A DNA stretch of 64,000 bases from Diphasiastrum complanatum (GCA_029204225.1 MU832544.1:1-64000), one strand, 5' to 3'. Numbered from the stretch's first letter, positions 46,597 through 59,009 are shown. Notes: generated by a model from the letters alone, not told the origin. A program made the numbers and translations.

Positions 46597-47242
46597 TGTG
46601 AAAAATACAGATCCTAAGTGGATCTAAACTCCAAGATCATTGGCTTGAATGCTTGCACTCCAAACTACATAAGCTAGGAATTGGCAACACATTCTATGCT
46701 ACCTAGAATGCAAAGAACTTGATCAAAAAGCATTTATCACAAATGGAAACTTCCATAAACATCAAGTGCGGCCCAAAATAGCATTATACAGTCCATAATA
46801 CATCAGCCTATCACTTTTGGAAAGCACCTAAGATCATACACAATAGCTTGAAGACAATACACACAACAATGGAGGAAGAAACAATGACAATGATCTATTG
46901 ATCTCAATGAAGCATACAAAAGGTTTCTCCAACCTGTTCTCCACGACTTCCCTACTATTTATGGATGAGGAAGATGACTCTCTCTCCTCTCTCTAGAAGG
47001 TACTTGACCCTAGATATTCCCTATATAGGAAAAATAGCTAAAAATGGCTTATATGACCAAAATACATCAAAATGGTCTCATTTTGAAGGGTATGAAGTTT
47101 GACACTTCATCATACTGAAAAAATACAGTAAATAAAAACATTGTGGCCTGGTTCACACGTGTGAAACTCCAGAACCAAAACTATTTACAATTTTAGCCAA
47201 TTTAGGCCTCAAACTAGCTAGGAAATGTTGACAATTTTCACA
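46597..47242 (-). repeat. 5' LTR of the young Copia
   Basis: 646 bp, the same as 40821-41475 except for a missing 9-bp segment (CTCTCAATG-like). Palindrome TTCACACGTGTGAA at 47152-47165. Confidence 0.95.
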
Positions 47243-49785
47243 CATACTGTAGGTGGATTCATCTCCACCATCATAATTATGTCCCAATCCTAGCCAAATT
47301 TTTGACATAAAAAATTGGAGTAATATCAAGGAGAAAGCAGTTACGAAGCAGTGGACGAACACCGAATTACAGTGAATTCTACGAAAGTTGATGCTGAATA
47401 TTGGACCAAAAGGGGTCCCAGCCCGCCCTTAAAGTGGCTAGATATGTTAATTATTAATAGACCATATATCTTTATAAACGGTTTAGAGAACTGTCGAAAA
47501 TATTTGACATAGGTCAAATTTTGTAAGACCGAGCAAAAAATGCTGATCCATGTAGAAATAGGTCCCAGCCCGCCTAAATGTGGCTAAACAAAATTTTTAT
47601 GGCCTTAAAATTGGCCCGATAGTAAAAATGCCGGCGATGCCGAGCACAATTTTATTGTACTTATCAATATTTTGATTAATAGAAAAATCTCTTTGTTTTT
47701 CAGGGATGGCCAATCTAGGTCCAAGATTGCTCTAGTTTGTCACTCAAGAAGAGTCGGCAACTCAAAAAAACCAAAATTGGATCACTGCAGCTATCAACGA
47801 AAAAATGATCATAAAAAATCGACATGACAATGCTTAACAATTATTCGAAATATTGGGATCGGAAATAAAAATTGAGCACTCGAATATGGGAGTTGGAATC
47901 GGGCATAACCAGTATGGGGAATCAAAAGGGTTGGCCCTCATCATTATCTATAAAAAAGCGAGAAACGTGAGACAAAGGGTGTGTGTCTGGTTGTCATATT
48001 GCTGTGTGTCCGAGAGAGTCCGTTTTACATTGATATGCTGCTGCAAGTCTTTATCTTGTTATGCTGTTATGCTGAAGAGATGAGTCTCATTATGTTGCTG
48101 AAATGAAGAGAGCTGCCTCATTATCTAGTTATGCTGCTGATAGAAAGGGGGAATGAGTCATTATGTTACCTCGAAATGCTGCTGTCAAGGAGTGCCTTTA
48201 ATAGCTTTGTGAAAATCTGTTTTGAGAGTCCAATATGTGAGAGCTGAGTCCATTTGGTTGTGAGGATTACTCTTTTTGAGAAATCTGTTGCAGAAACGAT
48301 GGTGAAGGAAAAATATTGAGAGAAAGGCTGTTCGAGAGAGCATGGGGTTTTTGGAATGAGGTTGTGATGTTGTTCAGCTGAATTTCAAGCCTTCAAAGAG
48401 AGACATGAGTGTGATTTGTAAACTCATGATATTGCTGCAAGGAGTTTTTCTAAGAGAGAGACTTCCTTTTGCCACTAACAATGTGCTGTGGAGCCTGTTT
48501 TGTGAATGGGAGGTTTTGGTGCATTAAGTAAGAGTAATGTGAGTGAGATATCATCTTTTGAGTGAGCAGGATGTCGATGACATGTGTGAGAGCTGAAGTC
48601 ATTCTGTTTTGGGGAGTATCTCTTCACACCCTTTGAGAGAAATTTATTATAACAATCATGATGTGGAGGAAGGATGGCTCCTGTCTCGTCTGAAATCTAT
48701 GGTGATCTCCCATTTTGTTAGGATTGTGCCTTCATTTTTGGGTGGTGGTAAGTAAATGAATATTGTCTTGCTTTGAGGCTGGCTGTGCATGATTACTTCT
48801 GAGGGAAGTTAGTTCTACTTTGTAATAACTTTGTTTAGAGGACCTTTTGTTCCAAATCCAGACCTGGGGTGGCATAACAATGGTTTGAGAATGCTAAGTT
48901 TTTGAAGAAGGCACTGCTCCATGAAGAATTAACTTGCTATGGGATACTGTCGTGAAATTGAGGAACTGTTTGTCTAAGAGCTTCCTCCTTGTTAAGGATC
49001 AACAAAACTCAATGGTGTTTTGGTGGGACTCTTGGTGGCCAAAGTTATAATGACTACTAAGAGTTATTACCACTGCATCTAAGTAGCTGAAAATACTGTG
49101 AGGAGCCAATGCAAACACCAATGTCATGGGTTGAATAAACCTACCTCTTGACTGAAGAAGGAAAGCAAGGAAACTACTGTTATCTCCCTACATTATGAAG
49201 CCCACAGTTCAATCTTGGATTGCTTGCAGGTTTGAGAGAGTTGGATACTTTCCTCATAGGATCCCACATCGACAAGTCTGCTGACCTTCGTTCTCAATAG
49301 ACAATACTGGTGGCATCATTTTCAGACAACCTCAAAAGATAAATCAACGAGGCACAAGTTTACAATAGAAAGCTGTTGTGAAGCAAAATGCTCCAGTTGA
49401 TGCGATGACGAGTACCTAATATCCATGTTCCAAGGCTTCACATGCATGTTGCAGAAAAGAAAGCTAAAGCCAAGCCATCGATCTGTCACCTGACGATGAG
49501 ATAGAAACACTGAGATCACGGCCAGAAAGAGCACGCTAGGAGCGGCCAGAAGAGGGCCAGATCAGAAGAGGCAGTAAGCGAGATAAGAGCGAGGGCAGAG
49601 GAGTAGCCAAAAAGCAGAAGAATGGCCATGAACAGAGAGTACAGCCAGTACTTGCAAAGAACAGGCAGAGTGTGGATCATGCCCAGCTCCTAACATTTTT
49701 AGCCATCACCCTGCTGATCAGAGAAGAGAGATAGTAATAGCAACCAGAGTCTGATCGCTTCCGAACAAATAAGTATGGTTTTCAA
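47243..49785. other. Unassigned, probably old element sequence
   Basis: No gene recognised. GGTCCCAGCCCGCC occurs twice (about 47411 and 47564). A TATA-like TCTATAAAAAAG lies near 47947. A purine-rich stretch with repeated GCCAGAAGA-like words lies at about 49510-49700. The frame at 47853-48083 has no support. Confidence 0.35.
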
Positions 49786-50154
49786 ATGGTGGATACTACC
49801 AAGGTTCTAAAGGCATCAGATATTGATGACCAACCATTTGTAATGCCTGAACATGTGCAACAAGTTTTTTATGTTGTTGATGAGATGGACCCAAAGTTTG
49901 GTGTCGTGCTAGACCATGCACCTAGGCGTTGGCAAAATATTATTGCAATGGAGGCTGATATCATGGATTTGTCTTTGACTAGAGACTTTTCTTGTCCAGT
50001 CATGCTTCCATATGATTCCATTGATAACTATGAGAGAGCTCGTAAGGGTGGAATACATGTGGTTGTTGCAGAACATCAAACGCAAAAGGCACATTCCAAT
50101 GATGCCTTAGATGAGGGGAAAGAAATCATCCCATTTTGTTTCAATGCCCATTAA
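49786..50154 (+). pseudogene. CACTA-type transposon protein fragment (DUF4216-like)
   Basis: A 122-residue frame with QPFVMPEHVQQVFYVVDEMD and FGVVLDHAPRRW. The pattern PFxxxxxxQQVFYVxDxxDPKxxVVL is that of the DUF4216 domain next to CACTA (En/Spm) transposases. No transposase domain proper is seen. A CACTA-type end lies downstream at 52901-52907, in agreement with one degenerate transposon over this region. Confidence 0.55.
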
Positions 50155-50289
50155 ATATTCTAAGTCCCGGGCGTAAGTGGCTGCCGCGTGGACTGATTCA
50201 TTATCATGACTTGGTGGCACTCGACAGAGACATACTTATAAAGCTAAGCTTGACATAATGTTCACCAAGTTGCATAATGATTTAAGTTT

Positions 50290-50429
50290 GTAGATGATTG
50301 CCAAATACACAATAAAAAATGTAGATTTGTAGAGTTTCAGTCTGCATTTGTTTCAATCTGTAGATGATTGTCAAATACACAATAAAAAATGTAGATTTGT
50401 AGAGTTTCGGTCTGCGTTTGTCTTTTTTC
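50290..50429. repeat. Tandem duplication, 70-bp unit, two copies
   Basis: GTAGATGATTG(C/T)CAAATAC starts at 50290 and 50360. The units share AATAAAAAATGTAGATTTG and differ at a few bases. Confidence 0.88.
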
Positions 50430-51560
50430 TTTTGTTAAATATTTCTGACGATTTGGAAGATGTCTCTTCTACTTCTGAAGTTGTTTCTTCCAACGGTACA
50501 AAATTTGACAAGTCTAAGCCTGTAGATATAGAAAAACTTTTAATTGATACAAGCGTTAGTTTAGATAATTGTACAAATTTTGATCTTGTTCGAAATAGGG
50601 CATCGTTTATAGGCCCTAAAACTACCACCACCCTTTCTCCTTCTAATAAATCTCTCATCACATTGCCTACTTATAAGATAGATAATAATTCTTTTTTGAC
50701 ACTATCAAATACATCGGATTTTTTTATTTCACAGAGGCTGATACTCTTTGCATTTTGAACAAAGAGCTTCATGAATTTTCAGATATAATTGATTAAGATG
50801 CTGATGATCTTCTCCCTAGTGTTGACGATGTAAGGATGAGTTTTATTCAAAGAAAGATTGTTTAAAAATGGTTGTGGAGAAAATGCACCAAAAAGAAGAT
50901 GATCTTCCTTTTGAAGAGGAGTTTTTCAGATTAAAGTCAGCTTGGTTTTCCAGAACCAATTGTCTATTCACCAACCTTATTGACATCAAAAGGTGGACAT
51001 AATATTGATGGAGAGACAATAATCGAACAAGACAAAGCCGAATGTGTATGTTTTGTATCTTACTATGTACTAGTAAAACCGTTATGTCGGATTTTATATT
51101 GGAGCTTACTTTGGATTTTTTTCATTTCAAGAAAAAAAATTTCTTGATAATTTTGCAATTCGTCGAGGAGGGCAAAAATCTTTCGCTAGAGAATTTTCAA
51201 GAGATCATGCACTCGGGCGTTATCTGAAGTTCTTCAAAAATAATGAGATAAGTGTTGCCCATTCAAAGTTTCATCAACATGGTGATACAATAATTATGGA
51301 AATCAAGGCACTTTTTCATTTTCTTGGAGGACCTAATTTTAATAGGGTGCATAAAATAACTTTTGTTAAAAAAACTATTGCACTCAAAATTTTATAATAT
51401 GGACCATTGAATTCCATGTTTAGATTATCTCATTTTGCATTGTATGCTGCCTAAGTTGATCTGAATAAACATGAAAAATTGAGCTCTTGGATCCGTACAA
51501 AAGAAAGAAATTGTTGCATGATTCTAAGTTGCAACTTCCATTAGAGAAAGTGTCGGAAGC
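50430..51560 (+). other. Degenerate coding-like stretch, not recognised
   Basis: Plus-strand open pieces (50348-50758, then pieces to about 51540) have amino-acid-like composition (LEDVSSTSEVVSSNG, LHDSKLQLPLEKVSEAE) but frequent stops and no known motif. It lies within the presumed CACTA remnant, so it may be decayed transposon coding sequence. Confidence 0.2.
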
Positions 51561-51614
51561 AGAGTAGATATTTGAGAATTGTACTTTGTAGAAATTTTAA
51601 TTTAATATACAAAA

Positions 51615-51908
51615 TCACTCTATATGTCTATTGCATATTGGCTTGTATAAATTTGCATGCTTTTTGAAATTTTTTATAATTCGTCGATTTTGTATTATGA
51701 CGAATTTGGATTCTTTTGTAAAACCATTGAAAAAGTTGCAATATATAGCTATTCTTTGTGCTAGTCCCACCATGTTGTGTACTTTTATGAAATGTCGCTC
51801 TTCCTTGCCAATGAAATTTTTCCATTCCTTGGGATGACCATATGCTAAGACTTCCACTATTTCTTGCAAAGAATGTTGAATGATGCCGTAATATGTGCTG
51901 CATGTCAT
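51615..51908 (-). CDS. Hypothetical ORF, 97 residues
   Basis: An open frame starting MTCSTYYGIIQHSLQEIVEV. The phrase STYYGIIQ is faintly like the YYG word of DUF4216-type CACTA proteins, but the rest matches nothing I know. The other frames on both strands are also open here, which lowers confidence. Confidence 0.2.
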   Translation of the reverse strand: MTCSTYYGIIQHSLQEIVEVLAYGHPKEWKNFIGKEERHFIKVHNMVGLAQRIAIYCNFFNGFTKESKFVIIQNRRIIKNFKKHANLYKPICNRHIE

Positions 51909-52679
51909 GAAAACAAAATGTATATCAGTAGCAAAAGTATCTAAATTAATCGCACATATTTGTCTATACTAGTGTAACATCGAAATCTTACCATATAATG
52001 TGTTATATGATTTACACCCCATGCACTTCAAACTGCATCCACAAATTCACTGGTTGTTTTCTGTATCATTTGTACATTAGTATTTGAAAATTATCTTTTC
52101 TCAAGTCTTTCACCATGTTGTCTCTTCTCCTTGAATTCCTCTTCTTGTTGTAATTCGAAGAGTTCGTCATGTTATGCATGTCCTGCTACTCTGTACTTAA
52201 CTCACACTCAATCACACCAATAAGCCATCAAGTTTGACTCACAAAGTATCATGTACACACAATGCTCACACAAAGAGTCTACCACACTCTCGACCAACTG
52301 ACTTGTCCCCATCTAACTTGACCACAAGTGGACCACGTGAACGACGTGACTCAAACTAAGGAAATCTCACTGCCACTCTGAGACTTACATCCTCCATCTA
52401 GCTAGGCTGACATCCTATTAGACACTTACAAGCACATACCTATGAAGCTGGCATGAATGACATGAGGAAATACTACTACCACCATAAGATTATACCCCTT
52501 ACCAGATAGACAACTAGTAGACATAACAACAAGTCACTGAGCATATCAAATGATTACTTTGTTTTTGATGTAGCAAATGCATAAACACATACATCTTCGA
52601 CTCTGATCTAGACTTGTGACAAGGTAACATGCAAGCACACCCACACTCATGCAAACCAACACGAATGATAAAACATCAA

Positions 52680-52907
52680 ATACATGACCAAGTTGGACGT
52701 CGGATTGCGACGTCCACGTCGGATTGATCCTCATCGACCGGGATTTGTGTCTTCGGATTCCGGCAACTTATGTGTGTCAGATTACGATGTGTTTTAAGGA
52801 CGTCGGATTCCGACGACCTTATAGCGACGTGTTTTTCCAATGTCCGCGACGAATTAAAAAAATTAAACTCACGATTCACGTCGCAAATCGCGGCGGGTGT
52901 TGTAGTG
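52680..52907. repeat. CACTA-type terminal region with subterminal repeats
   Basis: The right end reads TGTAGTG (52901-52907), i.e. CACTACAACACCC inward on the minus strand. Inside, ACGTCGGATT(G/C)CGACG-type motifs recur at about 52690, 52708, 52754 and 52800, in direct and inverted form, like CACTA subterminal repeats. The left terminus and the 3-bp target duplication were not found. Confidence 0.5.
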
Positions 52908-53077
52908 TCTTTGGCAAATTGACTGAGTCTACTGATAAATTTGAAGAAAAAAAAAAGTTCTACAATATGCATATTAGGAAGGTGTTTCATTGCCTAGAAA
53001 AAGAAAATGGTATTATTCTGACTAAACCTACCTTCCTTACTCTTGAAATGCCTTCATTTTGTGTTAAAGGAGAGTAA
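52908..53077 (+). pseudogene. Penelope-like N-terminal scrap, copy 3
   Basis: The plus strand reads HIRKVFHCLEKENGIILTKP, clearly matching HIRKIFVCLEKENGALTTDI in copy 1 (2033-2401). Only about 55 codons remain. It begins right after the CACTA-type end, which suggests that the transposon landed in it. Confidence 0.6.
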
Positions 53078-55560
53078 CAATCTCTTGGCTAGGACTTTAG
53101 TAAATATTTACTAAAATAAGGTGTCGAAAGTTATTTACATGGGAGACTTCATGAGCATAAAGAAATAGCTCATTTTTTGGTTGTCCCAAACCCTTTTATA
53201 ATGTTCAAGTATGACACGATCAAATTAAGGTCTCCTTTTATAAGAGAAAGATTGAAGACAAGGCTCTAGCTCTTTAAGAGTGAGAAGCACATCAAGGGCA
53301 TGTTTGTCTTCCATTTTTAATATACTCTTGACCTTTTAGAACTTGTCTATATGGATGATAAAAGATTATGAGAACCATGAGAATTACATGAGTTGTATAA
53401 AAATTGTGAAGATCTTCATAGGGTTATTAGATTCACCTCCAGTGGTCATGAACCTTTGGTCTTTAAATGATTTAAAAAAGGAGAAGAGGGGAGGTGTTAC
53501 ATACTCATAAGGGCACATAACGACTTACATGAGATGATGATTTTCTTATACGAGATGAAACACTAAACTAGAGCTATAGATCATGTGGGTGCCTTGTGTC
53601 AATGCCATATTGGCGTGGGGCGATGCTTGGTTAAGACCCATGACGACGCGCACAATTGGCATGTGTTGATGTGCTGGGCAAATTTTCCGTCGAGGATTGA
53701 TCCCGTCGGAAGATCCCCAACGAGGGAAGGGCCCACACTGCCCTTACGTGAGTGACTAGGGTAACGTTGTTTCCAATCTCGGGGGCCGTCCTAATCACCC
53801 CGTACTCCTTGGTCAATGAGAGTTTTCTAGGCTCTCAGAGGTATGACCGCTAGGAGATGACATGGCTACTCGATTTAGTGCTCGACTTGACTTCTCATAT
53901 TTTTGGTCTATAAAATAATGCTAGATACCGTGTGCTTGCGTAGGATCTAACTGAATCTCGAGAGACTCTAGATCAGAAACAATTTGGTCCTAATAAGATC
54001 CCAATCTTATGGGATGCTAGTAAGATTTTAACGTATTCTAAAAGGGAGTCACGGGAGGTCCACCCTACAAATTTAGTCTACTATCAGTGACAAGCCAACT
54101 GTTATCTTGCAACATACTTTGGGAGTTTGGCTCATGTGCCTATGTGCATCATTGCATGGTTAACTTCTTCGGTGCTCTTGAAATGGGATCGCTTTTGTAT
54201 CTAAAGGTCGCAAGACCTTCCTGGGAGCTTGAGGCATCTTTAATCGACTTGAGACATGGTTTTGATATTAGATTTGATAGAGGTGCCGTAAGGTCAAGAT
54301 GTTGCTTCAATGGTTTCAAAACTTCCTAAAGATTTCTTCGACATTAAAGTCATTGTTAAAGTCTTCGAAGTGAACCTGAGAAATATTCTCATTACCAAAG
54401 GCATGTTGCAAGGGAGGTCCGATCTCGCAAAAGATTAAGTCAAAGAGCCTTTATCCATTCTATGGGTTGAGGTATAATCCACTCTTGGCACGCTAAACAC
54501 TCATGATACACATGATTTCTTCCTTTCAAGGTAATACTCTCTCCTAGTCCGCCGACCAGGTTCTATAACGCTCGATAGTTCGTTGCTACCCCACTTTTAG
54601 ACATAATGGATGTCAGGTCGATAACTTATACCGTTTACTTAGGGGGATTCCTTCTACCTTTGGTAGGCCCTAAGTTTTTTTCTTAAAAATGACTTCACTT
54701 ATCCCCAGGAGTTGTACGGTATGAGTAGTATTGAAAGAAAGACAGTGCAACAATACTTGGCATTTAGAAAACATCCAAAGACGTAATGATCATGCCAACT
54801 GAGAGTGGAAAGTGCATACCTCAATGATCTTCGGGGACTGCCACATCCGGTCCATTACTTGCTCTAGTCTTCACCTTTACTCGTTGGATTTGAGTACCAA
54901 GGAGTTTTTGGGCATTCTCCAAAGTAGGCCTCCTCATATCAAATGTTTGGTATAGTGCTAAAAGGGCAAAGGGCCCCCTTTCTTCTTCCTTCTTCTTTCA
55001 TGATGTCTCGCTGTGGTCGCGATCCTTTCTTTGTTGCTGCTCGCTGATCGGACTCCTACCTCACGCATTTCTGGCCAACTTCTTCTTTTTCTCTGCTGGT
55101 TTTATTTCTCCTTCATGGCCGTTCTGCTTGCAGATCGCACTCTGGCTCAGATCTGCTGCTGTGGCCTTCCCTTTTCTGATGGAAATAACCGTAGGGAGAA
55201 TTGCAGTGCTCTCTCCTTTCTCTCTCGACCTGATCTTCCATGACGTAGTTGATTGTTGATCAACATCTTCTGGTTTCAGCTCAGACTCGTCTACAACATT
55301 CCAAAGATCTGAAATCTGAACAAGGGGGTATTGAGCAGAGACTTAAAGTTGAGATAAATCTCAAAAAATGCTTCCACACCAAGACCCTATGTTATAGAAG
55401 GAAGAACAAAAAAAAAAGTGACTTGAAATACTCTATGTTGTCACTGATACCAAATTCAAGAAAAAAAGATAATAGACGAGAATCAAAATTAGCCATTTCA
55501 ACAAAAAAAAATACTAAAAAAAAAATTCTGAAAACCTTGATAAAATCAAAGACTGGATAT
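53078..55560. other. Unassigned stretch
   Basis: No gene recognised on either strand. Small frames (53631-53816 minus, 54087-54329 plus, 55013-55243 plus, 55249-55563 plus) lack motifs. It is probably decayed element sequence. Confidence 0.35.
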
Positions 55561-55689
55561 TAGTGTCAGGCGCCAAATGAAAGGCAAAATCAAACTGCAA
55601 TAAACTATGCGCTCAAGATAGATATCATAGAACTGAGTATTGGTTTCGAGTGAGGGTATACAGGACAGAGAAAATCGGATCAAAAAATG

Positions 55690-56640
55690 CGCGCTTGAGA
55701 GCGATATCCAAGAAAGCAATATCGGTTCCAGGCGCAAAGGTACAAGCGGAGAGTAAAGAAGCTAAAAAGTGCGCTTGAAATCGATATCAGACGCACAAAT
55801 CAGAAAAATTGCATGAAAATTCACGTCGAAAATGAGAAATTTATTAAAAAAAATTCACACGTGTGGAAGTTGATTGATAGGACACATGTCATTTTGTGAT
55901 TAGCTAAAATTATTCGTTCGTACAGATAATGATTGATGCGACAATTGTCACGTGCGGAATGACACATGGCACTCTTTGATTGGTGCACGTATCACACCCC
56001 ACATGCCATCATCAATGAGTCATAATAATGTGTATGGATGGCCACGTGGACCACTGAAATGATGCCACATGTTCTGAATATTTCATTTATCGTCACAAAT
56101 TTTTGAATTTTTTTCTCACAATATCAATCTCAAGTGCGTCAAAAAGGCATCTGGTATCGATTTTGAGCACTGGTACATTGAGGTACGCACTGAGGGTAAA
56201 TAGGTTGAAAAGTGCGCTTGAAATCGATATCAGACACAAAATCAGAAAATATGCGAAAGACACGTGTCATTTTGTGATTGGTCAAAAATATTCGTCCGCA
56301 CAAAGAATGATCAATGCGATAGTTGTCACGTGCGGAATGACACATGGCGATATCTGATTGGTGCATGTGTCACACCCACACGTGTCCCTCATCAATGAGT
56401 CATGATGATGTGTACGGATGGACACGTGGACGACTGAAATGACACCAAGTGTCCCAAATTTTTTAATTATTGTCACAAATTTTCAGTTTTTATCTTGCAA
56501 TATCGATCTCAAGCACGTCAAAAACGCTTCTCGTATCGTTTTCGAGTGGGTATATTGGCCAGAAATGAAAACCCGCTTGAAAGCGATATCCACAAAGTAA
56601 TATCGACTTTGGCACGAGGCATGCTACGTCTGACCTGTGC
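55690..56640. repeat. Tandem repeat, unit about 443 bp
   Basis: GCGCTTGAAATCGATATCAG starts units at 55771 and 56214, and a shortened start recurs at 56574; related words also occur near 55690. Units share TTGTCACGTGCGGAATGACA and ATCAATGAGTCAT. The second unit has lost about 80 bp. They are rich in CACGTG/ACACGTGT words. Confidence 0.75.
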
Positions 56641-57050
56641 TATAAATAAAATATGAGAGTGACCATATCTCAAACCATGGCGTCTGGTGATGTCTCGCCA
56701 TAGATATCACATGCATTCTCAAAGACTTGAAGAAATCTTTGAGGATCAGTGTTACAGTCATACTTAGATAAATCTAGCTTTGGAGTACGTTTTTCAGTAC
56801 GCGGAACATTATTTGCAAAAGCTCTGTTTAAGTGAGCTCGTGCATGTGAAGATTCTGCAGCATGAAAATGTGGTCGATCGTATGGAGCTTCAAAACACAT
56901 GGGTTCCCATCGGTAAAATGGATTTGTTGATGGATCTTGGACTTGGGATTTCATCCTGGAATATCGATTGAATTGAGCCTGTTCGGTAGATGGGGAGACC
57001 ATCTCTGGTGGATAGTCCTCTGTGGAATTCGGATCGTAAGGACGATCCAT
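56641..57050 (-). pseudogene. Gypsy gag N-terminal fragment
   Basis: A 126-residue frame starting MDRPYDPNSTEDYPPEMV with TPKLDLSKYDCNTDPQRFLQ and VFENACDIYGETSPDAM. PKLDLSKYDG-like wording is the start of the capsid in plant Gypsy gag. It is cut off by the tandem repeat at 56640. Upstream on the minus strand follow a repeat-rich segment, primer site and LTR (57922-59009). Confidence 0.65.
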
Positions 57051-57329
57051 AATAACTCTAGAGTACCTTAGGATTGGATAAATAGGCCTCTTGGACTCTT
57101 TGGTAACTTGACTGGTGTTTGTATGTTTGTTTTTTTTAAATATTTTTTTTACAATAATCAGAGACTACTGTGGTGGTGTCCAAATGGCACAGTTATTTTG
57201 CTTTTTGGTGTTAGGGTTTTGCAATAAAGTTGGAAAGAACTGTGGTATTTGCAAACACTGAGACCTAGTCAAAGAAGAAAGTTGATTTTGATTGGAAGTT
57301 GACTTGGTTCAGGTTGAAAGTCAAAGCTC

Positions 57330-57640
57330 TCGGTTAAGAGTTGATATAAATCCTCGGTTGAGAATTGATAGAAAGGTCCGGTTGAGATCTGAGAGACAAC
57401 TCCGGTTGAGATCTGAGAGGAGGTGTCGGTCGAGATCTGAGAGGAGACGTCGATCGAGATTTGAGAGGAGGCGTCGATCGAGATCTGAGAGGAGGCGTCG
57501 GTCGAGATCTGAGAGGAGGCGTCGGTCGAGATCTGACAAGATGTCTCCGGTTGAGATTTCAGCAGATGTTCTGGGTGAGATTTCAATGTAAAGGCTCGGG
57601 TGAGATCTGATCGATGAGCATCGGTTGAGATTTAACTCAG
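57330..57640 (-). repeat. 24-bp minisatellite, 8-residue coding repeat
   Basis: About nine to ten copies of a 24-base unit (GTCGGTCGAGATCTGAGAGG-type). On the minus strand an open frame (57269-57586) reads repeated SQISTDAS. It lies between the gag fragment and the primer site of the same Gypsy element. The plus-strand RRRSRSE reading is a shadow. Confidence 0.8.
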
Positions 57641-57911
57641 GACTTGACAGAATATTGCGAGTAGTGCTTCAATCGAGAGTGAGTGCGTAGTTTCAATAGG
57701 TGAAAGAAAAAAGGTTTCGTCCGGTCCAGACGAGAGTCGTGAAACTCGACTAGGGGAGGAGCATGAAGCCTCGGTCGAAAATGGAACTGTGCGTCAGTCG
57801 AGATGAAAGTGACGAGCTCGGTAATGATGTGTGTGTGAGACTTCAGAGCTGTGATTTAGCAGCACAGATTGGAAAGGGTTGGCTTGGATCAGTGTTTGTG
57901 TAGCTGTGGAA

Positions 57912-57921
57912 TGGCGCCAAA
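57912..57921 (-). promoter_or_regulatory. Gypsy primer-binding site
   Basis: The minus strand reads TTTGGCGCCA directly after the LTR end GAACA at 57922, the same class of site as at 15003. Confidence 0.75.
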
Positions 57922-59009
57922 TGTTCAAAGATTCTCACTGAATCTGTGAACACGAATATTTTTTGTTCTTCTTTTTTTCCTTTCGTTGGTTACGGTTCTT
58001 TACGGTTTAATCTTCTTGTTAGAACGGTTTCCAAGCAGAAGTGCTTCTCAGATTACAATGTGTATTCCTAGCCTGTCAGTGGGGAGAGACGGATACGTTA
58101 CTCAGCTACATGCATTTACAAACCATGCAACCAGTCCTAGCTCAGTATAGATCAACGTTCCGAATCAGAGAGCAAATCTACAATCTATCTACCAAAATTA
58201 GGGAACAAAGCAACGACAAGATTAAGCTACTCAACAATGAATAAGAAACAAGAAAACTAGTTTCCTAACAACACTCTAGTAGCCTAAGGATCAAGAAACA
58301 CCAATATCTTGATGCTTGGAATGCCCAAGAACAATCAAGGACATGATTGTTAGAAGGTATGCAAATCAGATCCACAATCTCAGCCTCTATAGTCTACCTG
58401 CATACTGAAACTACAAAATCAAGAAACAAGAAAGTTAAGCCACATCTACATTCCACAAGCAAGGGAAAAGCAAGAAATCTATTTAATCCACAAACACAGA
58501 AGGAAATCAGAACATGCTCATAGAAATTTCACTCAAGAAGATTGCCATGAACAAGGAGCTTTACAATCATCAAGAACTCGTGGAAGATCTTCTTTATTAA
58601 CTCAAGAGCAATTGACAATACAATCAAAGCTCTCTCACAAGAGAGGGGGGCCCTTAAATAAGCAAGAAGGCTGCCCATGTGGAGCCCAAGTGGCAATTCC
58701 ACTAATTTGGAAATTACAAGTGAAAAAAGCCCTTCCACTAGTGTTCACCATCAAAAGGTGGCTAAATTATTTAAGGGGTCTACACTATTTACAATGCCTA
58801 GGAAATATTACTAGCTCCTACATGGTCATTCCTTCTCTGGGATACACCATGTAGGCTCACATAGATAATGAATGTCTTCTTGGCTAGTAATTCTCGGCTC
58901 TCAGCTTCTTCTGCTCTCCTCCTTCTGAGACCTCCTCGGTTAGGGGTGAGAGATACTCTATGTCTTCAGCTTGGCTCGGCATCTGGGGATTCTCTGGAAT
59001 CCGCTAACA
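57922..59009 (-). repeat. Gypsy 5' LTR, about 1.09 kb
   Basis: Plus-strand ends are TGTTCAAAG and CGCTAACA, so the minus strand starts TGTTAGCG. A TATA-like TTATTTAAGG lies near 58648-58662 on the minus strand. The right boundary rests on the TG...CA rule only. Confidence 0.55.

Larger units (their letters stand above)
40821..47242 (-). mobile_element. Full-length young Copia retrotransposon, TSD CATAC
   Basis: A 6422-bp element with palindromic ends TGTGAAAA...TTTTCACA, flanked by CATAC at 40816-40820 and 47243-47247. The LTRs are 655 and 646 bp and by eye differ only by a 9-bp indel near 41095, which implies very recent insertion. Order on the minus strand: 5' LTR, primer site, 1.2-kb leader, gag-pol, polypurine tract (GAAGAGGGAG), 3' LTR. 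It is the only element here with a nearly intact coding region. Confidence 0.95.

Noticed and set aside
57292-57591. Plus-strand frame rich in RRRSRSE, resembling an SR splicing factor domain
   Set aside because: It is the complement of the 24-bp minisatellite in a Gypsy gag/leader. The periodic composition explains it, and there is no RNA-recognition motif or intron.
57330-57640. Regular short repeats that could suggest a CRISPR array
   Set aside because: The units are contiguous with no unique spacers, keep a reading frame, and lie in a plant retroelement.
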